DNA of 64,000 bases from UBA1081 sp964443825 (lineage in GTDB: Bacteria; Bacillota; Clostridia; Oscillospirales; Acutalibacteraceae), in the NCBI GenBank assembly GCA_964443825.1, contig CAYUEV010000003.1, forward strand, positions 1-64,000, read 5' to 3'. Made by a program: the position numbers and the translations under genes. Numbering within the stretch: the stretch's first letter is position 1; each line of letters begins with the position of its first letter. The notes under the pieces were generated by a model. It saw nothing but the letters and a program-made list of their open reading frames with translations, searched no databases and was not told where the DNA came from. Positions 1 to 8,457 of this stretch are shown in pieces.

Positions 1-93
1 CGCTGCTCGCCGTTCGCTAAACGCCGGTCGCCGTCTGACCGTTATAACAAAACCATCTGTCTTGTGATTCTAAAATATATAACCAACCTAAAA

Positions 94-1764
94 TCAGGCG
101 TTAGACTTCGATTCCGGTTCCGATTCAAAATCTCCCGTAAGATACTCGTCGGAATTACTTTCAGGTTCGGGGTCAAAACTTTGGAGTTTTGCCGAAACTC
201 TCAATATAATTCTCGCGTCGGAAGCGGTAACGTCCCCGCTGTAATCTACGTCCGCCACCGCGTTTATATTTTCATCTTCGGGAATGTAAAGTTTAGCCGA
301 GATTCTTAAAGCGAGTCTTGCGTCCGAGGCCGTCACTTCGCTGTCGCCGTTTAAGTCGCCTAAAACGCGTCCCGTCGGCTCTTCGGGTTCAATGTTAAAC
401 TTATAATCCTCTATAAATTTCGGGTAATCGATATAGCATATGCTAAGGTCTGTGTCTACCGATTCCACTCCGGCGATGCTGCCCCTGCTAGAGTACTGCC
501 ACATACCGTAAGATCCCATATAATAGCACTTGTCGCGCCAGTCGGCCACCCACACCGCATGTTCGCCGAAAATGGACGGGTCAAAATACTTGCTTAACCA
601 ATATGTGTTGCTGTATACGCCCGAGTAAATATTGGCTTCTTCCATGGAATTAAAGAACTGGCTCGCTATCGAATTTATAAACTCCTTGCCCTTTTCCTCA
701 ATAACAGTGTCCTCAAGGTCGTAGTAAACCGGCATACTAAGTCTAATATTATTATCTCTAATGGCGTCGATTATAAAATCTATTTCCTTTTTAGACTCTT
801 CTAAAGTTTCGGCGACCGAATAATAATAGCATCCCACGGGAAGTCCCGCTTCCGTCGCGCCTCTATAGTTTTCAAGGAACCGCTCGTCCATTATCACTTC
901 TTTTGTGTAAGAGCCGGTGTAACCTATTCTGATTATCACGCCGTCCATGTTGTTCTCTTTAACTCTGTCCCAATCGATAGAGCCTTGATGTCTTGAGACG
1001 TCCATAACGTTCCAGTGAACGGCGTATTCCCCCACGTCTACGTGATTGTCGCTGAACGGTTTTACATATTGGAGGCTTATCCAGCCTTCTTTTCCGTTGT
1101 ACGCGACCTTTCCCCATTCGTTGTCTTCCGAAAATCCCGTTATATTAACTATAGTTCCCATCGGTATTTTATCGAGGATTTCCGAGTCAACGGACGGTTC
1201 TTTTCTTAAATTTAGGCTCGACGCTATAGTCATATGGTTGCCCGTAGTCATGTTGGGGAGAATATCGTAATCAGGAGACGCGTAGTATAAAATTTTGCTG
1301 TTTGACTTGCCGTACATCTTTTTATATACGGTATCGTCGCCATCGTCGTAAACTATCGCCGTAACGTCGTCTTTGCTGGAACCTATTACGATAGCGCAAA
1401 GCGTGACTTCCCCGTTTTCGCCTAAAAACATAATATCGCCGCGCTCCGGCTCATACCCTGAAGACGCGTGGAAAAACGGGCTGTACTCGAAAAAAACGCA
1501 CAAGTCGGCGGGGGTTTCTTTATTTGGGATCGATTCTTCCGAGATATTCGCGTTTTTAGCGCACCAATAAATAAACGCCGCTCCGCTTTTTCCGTACTTG
1601 CCGCCGCTGTAGCCCACTTGCGTTTCGGCTACCGCCACAATGTCGGCTATCGCGTTTCCCGTATTCGCGTGGGTATTTTTATATTCGTCGTCCTCCGCGA
1701 AAACAGGCACGAAAATACATAAAATCAATGATAATGTCAAAATTACCGATGTGAATTTTTTCAT
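94..1764 (-). CDS. Secreted GH25 lysozyme with degenerate CHAP domain, SH3 domain and dockerin
   Basis: Predicted secreted muramidase, 556 aa. Residues 1-23 are a signal peptide ending VFA. Residues 40-130 resemble a CHAP amidase, but the expected Cys (WCAxF) is Gly61 and the expected His is Leu122, so this domain is probably inactive. Residues 178-236 are a bacterial SH3 domain (SSLNLRKEP...GWISLQYV). Residues 252-450 are GH25 (MDVSRHQG, YYDLED, VWVADW, MWQYSS), with the acidic catalytic residues present. Residues 468-527 are two dockerin calcium loops (GDLNGDSEVTASDAR, DVDYSGDVTASDAR), followed by an acidic tail. The start is the ATG followed by AAA AAA, with GAAAGG upstream, rather than a TTG 15 bases earlier. 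It has its own promoter and is not part of the ispG operon. Role inferred: peptidoglycan hydrolysis at the surface or in a cohesin-bound complex. Confidence 0.9.
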   Translation of the reverse strand: MKKFTSVILTLSLILCIFVPVFAEDDEYKNTHANTGNAIADIVAVAETQVGYSGGKYGKSGAAFIYWCAKNANISEESIPNKETPADLCVFFEYSPFFHASSGYEPERGDIMFLGENGEVTLCAIVIGSSKDDVTAIVYDDGDDTVYKKMYGKSNSKILYYASPDYDILPNMTTGNHMTIASSLNLRKEPSVDSEILDKIPMGTIVNITGFSEDNEWGKVAYNGKEGWISLQYVKPFSDNHVDVGEYAVHWNVMDVSRHQGSIDWDRVKENNMDGVIIRIGYTGSYTKEVIMDERFLENYRGATEAGLPVGCYYYSVAETLEESKKEIDFIIDAIRDNNIRLSMPVYYDLEDTVIEEKGKEFINSIASQFFNSMEEANIYSGVYSNTYWLSKYFDPSIFGEHAVWVADWRDKCYYMGSYGMWQYSSRGSIAGVESVDTDLSICYIDYPKFIEDYKFNIEPEEPTGRVLGDLNGDSEVTASDARLALRISAKLYIPEDENINAVADVDYSGDVTASDARIILRVSAKLQSFDPEPESNSDEYLTGDFESEPESKSNA

Positions 1765-1828
1765 AAAACTGCCTTTCAACGTATATTGAATTTTAGCTTG
1801 CGAAATATCGTTTCGCTAATTGTCTATT

Positions 1829-1857
1829 ATTATACATAACCGTGTCGCTTTTGTCAA
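1829..1857 (-). promoter_or_regulatory. Promoter of the GH25 gene
   Basis: On the minus strand TTGACA (1852-1857) and TATAAT (1829-1834) are separated by exactly 17 bases, 65 bases upstream of the lysozyme start. It separates this gene from the upstream ispG operon. Confidence 0.8.
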
Positions 1858-1869
1858 ATCTTTTTAAAA

Positions 1870-2922
1870 TTATAAAATATCGATTTCTTTCATCAGTTCG
1901 TCTATGAGTTTCTCTTCGGGGACTTTTCTCACAATTTCCCCTTTTTTAAAAATAAGTCCCGACGAGTCGCCGCCCGCTATTCCCACGTCGGCCTCTTTCG
2001 CCTCGCCCGGACCGTTTACGGCGCATCCCATAACCGCGACGGTTATGTCTTTTTCGCAGTCCTTAAGTCTCTCTTCAACTTCCGACGCTATCTTAATAAG
2101 ATCTATTTTAGTCCTTCCGCAAGTAGGGCAGGATATAAATTTTACGCCTTTTTTTCTAATATCGAGAGCTTTTAACAGATCGTATGAGGCCTCTACTTCT
2201 TTAACGGGGTCGGCGGTAAGCGAGATTCTCATCGTGTCGCCTATCCCCAAAAGCAATAAATGCCCCAATCCCGCCGACGATTTTATAATCCCCATCCGCT
2301 CCGTACCGGCTTCCGTTATGCCTATATGAAGAGGGTAGTCGCAAATCCCGGCTACTATTTTATACGCTTCCACGCATTTTTTTACGTTAGACGATTTTAT
2401 TGAGATAACTATATTGTCAAAATCATATCTGTTAAGGAGTTTTACGTGGTACATGGCGCTTTCCGCCAAAGCCTCGGGAGTGGGGGAGCCGTATTTTTTA
2501 AGTATATCTTTTTCTAAAGACCCGCCGTTTACGCCTATCCTGATAGGGACGTTTCTTTTGCCGCATTCGTCCGCGACGGCTTTTACCTTGTCGGGAGAGC
2601 CGATGTTTCCGGGGTTTATTCTTATTTTATCCGCTCCCGCGTTTAAAGCCTCCAGAGCGATTTTATAATCAAAATGAATATCCGCCACAATCGGCGCGTC
2701 CACGTTTTCCTTTAATTTATATATGGTATTGACGCACTCTTTTGTCGGCACGGCGGTTCTTATTATTTCGCATCCCGCTTTTTGAAGTTCCAGAGCCTGC
2801 GCGACGCACGCTTCCGCGTCCCGGGCGTCCGTATTCAACATAGACTGCACGGCTATGGGGTTATTCCCGCCTATGGTTACTTTTCCTATTTTAACTTCTC
2901 TTGATTTCCTGCGGTCTTCCAT
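1870..2922 (-). CDS. ispG: 4-hydroxy-3-methylbut-2-enyl diphosphate synthase
   Basis: Penultimate step of the MEP isoprenoid pathway: reductive conversion of MEcPP to HMBPP with a 4Fe-4S cluster. At 350 aa it has the usual bacterial length. The N-terminal TIM barrel starts with the typical NPIAVQSM segment. The C-terminal cluster cysteines are visible in SCPTCGRTK and in MGCAVNGPGEA. The start ATG has AGGTGGG five bases upstream. It follows rseP with a 10-base gap, as in many Clostridia, and shares the pathway with dxr two genes upstream. In many relatives polC follows; here the next gene is the GH25 lysozyme under its own promoter. Confidence 0.97.
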   Translation of the reverse strand: MEDRRKSREVKIGKVTIGGNNPIAVQSMLNTDARDAEACVAQALELQKAGCEIIRTAVPTKECVNTIYKLKENVDAPIVADIHFDYKIALEALNAGADKIRINPGNIGSPDKVKAVADECGKRNVPIRIGVNGGSLEKDILKKYGSPTPEALAESAMYHVKLLNRYDFDNIVISIKSSNVKKCVEAYKIVAGICDYPLHIGITEAGTERMGIIKSSAGLGHLLLLGIGDTMRISLTADPVKEVEASYDLLKALDIRKKGVKFISCPTCGRTKIDLIKIASEVEERLKDCEKDITVAVMGCAVNGPGEAKEADVGIAGGDSSGLIFKKGEIVRKVPEEKLIDELMKEIDIL

Positions 2923-2932
2923 AAATTCCCAC

Positions 2933-4024
2933 CTAAAGCGCGCCCGTAATAAGATTTTTTACGTCGTTAAACGTTACTACCACCATAAGAACCATTAAAA
3001 GAGCGAGACCCGCTAAATGAATATATCCCTCGTATTTCGCCGGAACGGGTTTTTTTCTTATCATTTCAATCACTATAAAGAAAAGTCTTCCGCCGTCGAG
3101 AGCCGGTACGGGCAAAAGGTTAAACACGCCTATATTTATGGTGATAAGCGCCATAATGTATATTATATTGGTAAGGTCTATTCCCCCGGAAGACGTCGCT
3201 TCCTCGGCCGCGTCCGCTATGATTGAAACCGTTCCCACGGGTCCCGATAAGTCGTTTATCCCGTAGTGACCGGTTAAAAGGTCAAATAGGGTAAGCCAAA
3301 TGAGCCTCGCCGTAGAGAGCGTGTCTAAAAACGAGGTCGTTATAACGTTCAGCGGATTCTTTTCAACCCCCACGATAATAAAGTCATATATTATCGTTTG
3401 GTGACCGTTTTTAGCGGGTTTAGTCTCAAAATGAACTTCGGGAAGTTCTATTTTTTCGCCGTCCCTCTCAACAACAAAATCATAAACGCCGTCCTCGTCG
3501 CGTTGAAGAGAGTAGCTGATATCCCTGCTTGAAAATATTCTCGTGCCGTTTATTTTTTTAATTACATCCCCTTCCTCCAGGCCGTAATTCGCGCTTGTCG
3601 CGTTGTCGTAAAAGGAGTGAATCTGAGTGGTGCCTATTAAATCCTCGCAGCAAGTGAGAACCAAAACCAAAACAAATCCTAAAATAAGATTCATTATAGC
3701 CCCCGCCGCCACTATAATAAACTTTTTCCACGGCTTTTTATTGCAAAACGCCCTCTCGTCTTCCGAAGTTTCGTCTTCTCCTTCCATGCTGACAAAACCG
3801 CCTATGGGAAGACAGCGCAAAGCGTACTGAGTTTCGCCTTTTTTCTTTTTTAAAATGGCGGGACCCATTCCAAGCGAAAATTCATTTACTTTTACGCGGA
3901 ATAATTTCGCGGTTATAAAGTGACCGAACTCGTGTATGGCTATTATAAGTCCAAAAAACATTATCGCTATAAGTATCGATAACGCTTTTCTCAGGACGGT
4001 CGAAAAAGTTATGGCGAGCGTAAT
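2933..4024 (-). CDS. rseP: RIP zinc metalloprotease RseP/RasP (site-2 protease), probable ATT start
   Basis: Intramembrane protease of the M50B family that cleaves anti-sigma factors and signal-peptide remnants. Zinc motif HEFGH lies in the first membrane segment, a PDZ domain is in the middle (YGLEEGDVIKKING) and the second catalytic motif is NLLPVPALDGG; a further membrane helix ends the protein. The first ATG (3961) leaves only nine residues before HEFGH, too few for the first helix (about 20 in E. coli RseP and B. subtilis RasP), and has no ribosome site. The frame stays open to 4060, and an ATT at 4022-4024 sits seven bases after AGAAGG. I therefore place the start there (363 aa). The conservative alternative is 2933-3961 (342 aa). 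Lies between dxr and ispG. Confidence 0.85.
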   Translation of the reverse strand: MTLAITFSTVLRKALSILIAIMFFGLIIAIHEFGHFITAKLFRVKVNEFSLGMGPAILKKKKGETQYALRCLPIGGFVSMEGEDETSEDERAFCNKKPWKKFIIVAAGAIMNLILGFVLVLVLTCCEDLIGTTQIHSFYDNATSANYGLEEGDVIKKINGTRIFSSRDISYSLQRDEDGVYDFVVERDGEKIELPEVHFETKPAKNGHQTIIYDFIIVGVEKNPLNVITTSFLDTLSTARLIWLTLFDLLTGHYGINDLSGPVGTVSIIADAAEEATSSGGIDLTNIIYIMALITINIGVFNLLPVPALDGGRLFFIVIEMIRKKPVPAKYEGYIHLAGLALLMVLMVVVTFNDVKNLITGAL

Positions 4025-4056
4025 ATAAACACCTTCTAAAACTACTGAAAATAAAT

Positions 4057-5202
4057 TTATTTAAAAGCGAGCTTCCTAACTTCGTTTCTCATAATCTCGT
4101 CTGTATTTTCTATATCTTCTAAAGAAAAATCATCTTTAACGGGGGCTTTTAACGAGACCTCGCCGATTAGCTTTGGAATATCTCCCCATCTTATTTTGTC
4201 TTGCCTAAACAGTAAATTCGCTTCCTCGTTCGCGGAATTTACGGCCGCGGGAAGAAGTCCCCCTTTAACTATCGCGTCTTTGCAAATATTTATTGACGGG
4301 AAAGTTTCGTTATCCGGCTCGTAAAAAGTCAGTCTCCCTAAGGCGCTGAAATCAATTTCGTCAACGGGCGACGGGTATCTTTCGGGGTACGTAAGGGCGT
4401 ACTGTATCGGTATTCTCATATCGGGAAGCCCTAACTGCGCGATAACGGAATTGTCGTCGTATTCCACCATAGAGTGAATTATACTCTCCCTGTGGACGAC
4501 TATTTTGATCATATCGGGAGTAACGTTAAAGAGCCACACGGCTTCGATAAGTTCAAGCCCTTTGTTAAACATCGTCGCGGAGTCAATGGTAATTTTATCT
4601 CCCATCGACCAGTTGGGGTGCTTTAACGCGTCTTTCGCTTTTACGTCTTTAAGTTCTTCCTTGGATTTCCCGAAAAACGGTCCGCCCGACGCCGTGAGAA
4701 TTATTTTCTTTAAGGCCTTATTCTCAGGTCTTCCCTCTAAACACTGAAAAATCGCCGAATGTTCGCTGTCCACGGGCAGGATTTTTATATTTTTCGACTT
4801 CGCTAAAGCCGTGACGAGTTTTCCTCCCGCCACCAACGATTCTTTATTGGCGAGCGCCAAGCTTTTCCCCGCCTCTAAAGCCGAAAGGGCGGGTCTTAAA
4901 CCGGCTAAACCCACTATGGCGTTTACCACCTTGTCGGCGCCGGTCTCCTGAGCGCAGCGGCACACGCCCTCTACGCCCCCTAATACCTTAATATCGGTAT
5001 CTTTTAAGGCGATTTTTAACAGCGACGCTTTATTTTCGTCTTTTAACGCGACCGACTTAGGTTTTAAAAGTCTCGCCTGTTTTTCCAGTAAAACGTCGTT
5101 GGAGTTCGCCGTAAGAGCCGTAACCTCGTAGCCCCGCTTTAACGCTACGTCGATCGACTGTTTTCCGATAGATCCCGTAGATCCCAAAATTGCGATTTTC
5201 AT
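4057..5202 (-). CDS. dxr: 1-deoxy-D-xylulose 5-phosphate reductoisomerase
   Basis: Converts DXP to MEP with NADPH, the committed step of the MEP pathway. It has 381 aa. The NADPH-binding GSTGSIG is at residues 7-13, and the catalytic region contains DSEHSAIFQ and the substrate-binding SMVEYDDNS segment. The frame extends 11 codons upstream, but the ATG of MKIAILGSTG at 5202 is the right start: it matches the family N-terminus and overlaps the cdsA stop as ATGA, indicating translational coupling. Confidence 0.97.
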   Translation of the reverse strand: MKIAILGSTGSIGKQSIDVALKRGYEVTALTANSNDVLLEKQARLLKPKSVALKDENKASLLKIALKDTDIKVLGGVEGVCRCAQETGADKVVNAIVGLAGLRPALSALEAGKSLALANKESLVAGGKLVTALAKSKNIKILPVDSEHSAIFQCLEGRPENKALKKIILTASGGPFFGKSKEELKDVKAKDALKHPNWSMGDKITIDSATMFNKGLELIEAVWLFNVTPDMIKIVVHRESIIHSMVEYDDNSVIAQLGLPDMRIPIQYALTYPERYPSPVDEIDFSALGRLTFYEPDNETFPSINICKDAIVKGGLLPAAVNSANEEANLLFRQDKIRWGDIPKLIGEVSLKAPVKDDFSLEDIENTDEIMRNEVRKLAFK

Positions 5203-6035
5203 AAGTTCATAATGTAAAGCGACAAATACATACATGGAAGCACGAACAATAAACTGTCGAACCTGTCCATGATGCCGCCGTGACCGGGCAGAATATTTCC
5301 AAAATCTTTTATATCGTGGTTGCGCTTTATAACCGACGCCGAAAGGTCGCCGAACATACTGATGATCGACAAAAACACGCTTATGACGATTACCTGCCAG
5401 AACGCTACGCTGTGAATGGTAAAGAACGCCTTATCAAAAATTATAAATAAAATTACGTTGAATACGGCCGCTCCGAGAACTCCGCCCACGGCCCCCTCGA
5501 CAGTCTTTTTAGGGCTTATGTTAGGGCAGAGTTTGTGTTTCCCCAAAGACCTTCCCGTAATATACGCGAAAGAGTCCGTAACCCACGAGCAGAAAAACGC
5601 GAAGAGTATAAAATACACTCCCGTCGCCTTAGTGTATTTTTCCGGGAACTGGAGATATACGTCCCTCAGTTTCAATAAAACGGACATGGAACATGGGACG
5701 GCGAGCGTTACGAACAAAGAGATCACCGTATCGCTAAAAGTCGTTTCTTCGTGCATAATTACCATCATGATAAAATAAGCGATAATATACGCGATAAACA
5801 CGGGGTAAATAGGGACTTTTACGTTAAAATGGAACGCGAACGGGATTAAAAAAGCCGTCAAGGCGCTTAGAGCCAGCATTACGTTGTTTTTAACGCCGAC
5901 CGCCTTAATTATTTCGTATACCGCTAAAAACGACACGAGCGAACAGAAAAGCGCGAACGCCCATGTGTGCATAAATATAAAAAACGGGACGCAAATTAAA
6001 ATTCCTATAATCGACGTTATTACTCTTTGTTTCAC
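5199..6035 (-). CDS. cdsA: Phosphatidate cytidylyltransferase
   Basis: Makes CDP-diacylglycerol from CTP and phosphatidic acid for phospholipid synthesis; integral membrane enzyme. 278 aa with multiple hydrophobic helices from the N-terminus. The C-terminal CdsA signature is clear (KRNHDIKDFGNILPGHGG followed by MDRFDS). GTG start with AAGGAG upstream. Lies 23 bases after uppS and overlaps dxr by four bases (ATGA). Confidence 0.96.
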   Translation of the reverse strand: MKQRVITSIIGILICVPFFIFMHTWAFALFCSLVSFLAVYEIIKAVGVKNNVMLALSALTAFLIPFAFHFNVKVPIYPVFIAYIIAYFIMMVIMHEETTFSDTVISLFVTLAVPCSMSVLLKLRDVYLQFPEKYTKATGVYFILFAFFCSWVTDSFAYITGRSLGKHKLCPNISPKKTVEGAVGGVLGAAVFNVILFIIFDKAFFTIHSVAFWQVIVISVFLSIISMFGDLSASVIKRNHDIKDFGNILPGHGGIMDRFDSLLFVLPCMYLSLYIMNL

Positions 6036-6058
6036 ACGTTTCCACTCCTTGGGCGTTT

Positions 6059-6787
6059 TTATCCGCCGAATCTCCTGTTTCTTTTTTCGTATGACCTTAA
6101 AGCCTCGTCAAAATCGTCCGTCGTAAAGTCGGGCCACAGCACGTCCGAAAACCACAGTTCAGAGTACGCGCTCTGCCACGTTAGGAAATTGGAAAGCCTC
6201 AATTCCCCGCTCGGACGTATAATCAAATCGGCGTCGGGCTGACCTTTTGTGTAAAGATAATTCGAAAAAGCGTTCTCGTCAATGTCTTCAGGCGAAATTT
6301 CTCGATCCAGAGCCTTTTTCACAATCTCTTTCACAGCCGACACAATTTCATGCCGTCCGCCGTAATTTACGGCGATATTAAGAGTGACGTTGCTTTTATC
6401 CCGCGTCATATTGTGAGTATAGTCCATAAGCTTTAAAAGATCGTCCGATATGCCTCTTCTGTCGCCTATAAAATTTAAACACACGCCTTTTTCCTCATTT
6501 TCCGAAAGCCTGTCTATGGCCTCGTGAAGATAATCGGCGAAAATATTCATAATCGCGTCGACTTCTTCCTTAGGGCGCTTCCAGTTTTCGGTGGAGAAGG
6601 CGTAAAACGTCACGTATTTTATGCCGAGATTTCCCGCGTACTCGCCTATGGTTCTAAAAGTCTTAGCCCCCGCTTTATGCCCTTCGCTTCTCGGGAGACC
6701 TCTTTTTTCGGCCCATCTTCCGTTGCCGTCCATAATAAATCCTACGTGCGCGGGCAGAACCTTAAATTTACTTTTGCTACCGTCCAT
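6059..6787 (-). CDS. uppS: Isoprenyl transferase (undecaprenyl diphosphate synthase type)
   Basis: Cis-prenyltransferase that condenses IPP units onto FPP to make the C55 carrier lipid for peptidoglycan and surface polysaccharides. 242 aa. The catalytic Asp region is FIMDGNGRWA, followed by YVTFYAFSTENW, and the C-terminal signature is IIRPSGELRLSNFLTWQ. It lies four bases after the frr stop and is presumably cotranscribed with frr and pyrH. Confidence 0.97.
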   Translation of the reverse strand: MDGSKSKFKVLPAHVGFIMDGNGRWAEKRGLPRSEGHKAGAKTFRTIGEYAGNLGIKYVTFYAFSTENWKRPKEEVDAIMNIFADYLHEAIDRLSENEEKGVCLNFIGDRRGISDDLLKLMDYTHNMTRDKSNVTLNIAVNYGGRHEIVSAVKEIVKKALDREISPEDIDENAFSNYLYTKGQPDADLIIRPSGELRLSNFLTWQSAYSELWFSDVLWPDFTTDDFDEALRSYEKRNRRFGG

Positions 6788-6791
6788 AAGC

Positions 6792-7352
6792 CTATATTTC
6801 CATAATCTCTTCTTCTTTGGCTTTTTCTATGTCCTCAATTTTCTTAATATAATCGTCGGTTATGTCCTGAATCTCTTCTTCCGCGTCGTCGCGGTCGTCC
6901 TCCGTAATGTCGGAGGATTTGAGCATTTTTTTAACCTTATCGATGGAATCTCTTCTAATCTGACGAATGGCGACTTTAGACTCTTCCGCCGTTTTAGACG
7001 CCTCTTTCGTAAGCTGTTTTCTTCTTTCTTCCGTAAGAGGCGGGAAAGAAAGTCTTATTACAGTCCCGTCGCTTTGCGGGTTAATTCCCAAATCGGACGC
7101 TTGAATAGCCTTGGAAATAGCCGTTAAAGCCGACTTGTCCCACGGCTGGATTACCAATGTTCTCGCGTCTTGATTGGAAATTCCCGCCATCTGAGTTATC
7201 GGCGTGGGCGTTCCGTAGTAGTCGGCGCTTATTCTGTCTAGGACTTTCGCGTTCGCTCTGCCGGCTCTTATGGAGTCATATTCGGAGCGAAGGGAGTTAA
7301 TCGTCTTTTCCATTCTTGCTTTTGTGTTTTCATAGAGTTCTTTAAGTTCCAT
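6792..7352 (-). CDS. frr: Ribosome recycling factor
   Basis: Splits post-termination ribosomes together with EF-G. At 186 aa it has the standard family length. Recognised from the N-terminal SLRSEYDSIRAGRANAKVLD segment, the hinge region YYGTPTPITQMA and the C-terminal helical stretch (EEIQDITDDYIKKIEDI). The start ATG is preceded by GGGAGG. Directly downstream of pyrH, the usual arrangement. Confidence 0.97.
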   Translation of the reverse strand: MELKELYENTKARMEKTINSLRSEYDSIRAGRANAKVLDRISADYYGTPTPITQMAGISNQDARTLVIQPWDKSALTAISKAIQASDLGINPQSDGTVIRLSFPPLTEERRKQLTKEASKTAEESKVAIRQIRRDSIDKVKKMLKSSDITEDDRDDAEEEIQDITDDYIKKIEDIEKAKEEEIMEI

Positions 7353-7390
7353 AATCTGCCTCCCGATTAAAGGGTTTTTTATTTAAAATT

Positions 7391-8098
7391 TTAATCTTTT
7401 ACAATCGTTCCGACGTCTTCTCCCGATATTGCCCTTAATATATTTTCGGGGTCCTGCAAATTAAAAACCAGTATGGGTATGTTATTGTCCTTGCAAAGAG
7501 CCGCCGCCGTGCTGTCCATAACTCCAAAGCCTTTCGCGACTATTTCCTGATGCGTTAAAGAGTCAAATTTTACCGCGTCCTCGTATTTATTCGGGTCTTT
7601 ATCGTATACGCCGTCCACGTTCGTGGCCTTAAGCATAACGTCCGCTCTTATCTCCGCGGCTCTTAAAGAGGCGGCCGTGTCCGTGCTGAAAAACGGCGAA
7701 CCCGTCCCGCACCCGAAAATAACCACTCTTCCTTTTTCAAGGTGTCTTATAGCCCTGTTTCTTATATAAGGCTCGGCTATCTGTCTCATTTCAATAGCCG
7801 TCTGAACTCTAACGGGGACGCGCAGCTGCTCTAAAGTGTCCGCTAACGCCAACGAATTCATAACCGTCGCGAGCATTCCTATATGGTCGGCTCTCGTCCT
7901 GTCCATTTTCCCGCTCGACCTTCCGCGCCAGAAATTTCCTCCCCCGACCACAATAGCGATTTCCGCGCCTATGTCCGCGCATTTTTTAATAACTTCGCAA
8001 ATACTCTCTACCGTATTAAAGTCTATGCCTTGCTTTTCGTTTCCCGATAAAACCTCGCCGCTCAATTTAAGTAATATCCTGTCGTACTTTCTCTTCAT
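7391..8098 (-). CDS. pyrH: UMP kinase
   Basis: Hexameric amino-acid-kinase-family enzyme phosphorylating UMP to UDP. 235 aa. Nucleotide-binding glycines are in LKLSGEVLSG and VVGGGNFWRGR; the ADHIGMLATVMNSLAL segment and GTGSPFFSTDTAA are typical of PyrH. The start is the ATG of MKRKYD at 8098 with GGAG six bases upstream; an in-frame TTG four codons earlier is less likely. First gene of the block. The usual upstream neighbours rpsB and tsf are not here, and the next gene diverges across a palindromic repeat. Confidence 0.96.
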   Translation of the reverse strand: MKRKYDRILLKLSGEVLSGNEKQGIDFNTVESICEVIKKCADIGAEIAIVVGGGNFWRGRSSGKMDRTRADHIGMLATVMNSLALADTLEQLRVPVRVQTAIEMRQIAEPYIRNRAIRHLEKGRVVIFGCGTGSPFFSTDTAASLRAAEIRADVMLKATNVDGVYDKDPNKYEDAVKFDSLTHQEIVAKGFGVMDSTAAALCKDNNIPILVFNLQDPENILRAISGEDVGTIVKD

Positions 8099-8160
8099 TC
8101 TATTCTCCAAAAATTTATTTTAGCAAGCCTGTTTAACGCGTCTGTCGGAGTACTAAAACC

Positions 8161-8338
8161 TTTAAAGCGTCTCCGCGCTATGACCGCCCGACGTCTTTGC
8201 GCGCTATCCGCGTCTTTTCCGCTATATTTTACAAAAATACCCGACAATACTTAAAGTATGCCCATACTTTTTTTGTTTCATATAACGAAAAAATCCGCCC
8301 GCGCATAGACGCGCGATCATTACGCGACGCCGCCTTAA
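8161..8338. repeat. Long imperfect palindrome, copy A
   Basis: About 178 bases between the divergent pyrH and NahK-like genes. The centre is the perfect palindrome ATACTTAAAGTAT (8247-8259). The arms are imperfect inverted repeats: the left edge TTTAAAGCG and CGCGCTATGACCGC mirror GATCATTACGCG and CCTTAAAC on the right. It shares GACGCGCGATCATTACGCG and the central AT-rich part with copies B and C. No coding potential seen. Confidence 0.75.
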
Positions 8339-8391
8339 ACTACATTTTACATTATTTTTCCGAAGCTGTAAATAGTATTGAGCGTAAAATA

Positions 8392-8420
8392 TTGACTTTT
8401 TTTAAAAAACAGCTTATAAT
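8392..8420 (+). promoter_or_regulatory. Promoter of the NahK-like kinase operon
   Basis: TTGACT (8392-8397), 17-base spacer, TATAAT (8415-8420); a second TATAAT follows directly (8421-8426). The gene starts about 30 bases downstream. Together with repeat copy A this accounts for most of the 8099-8457 intergenic region. Confidence 0.85.
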
Positions 8421-8457
8421 TATAATAGATAAAATTATGGTTAGGAGTTTATTGACA

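Noticed and set aside
8197..8457. N-terminal extension of the NahK-like kinase
   Set aside because: The frame runs through repeat copy A and the promoter; a good start with ribosome site lies at 8458.
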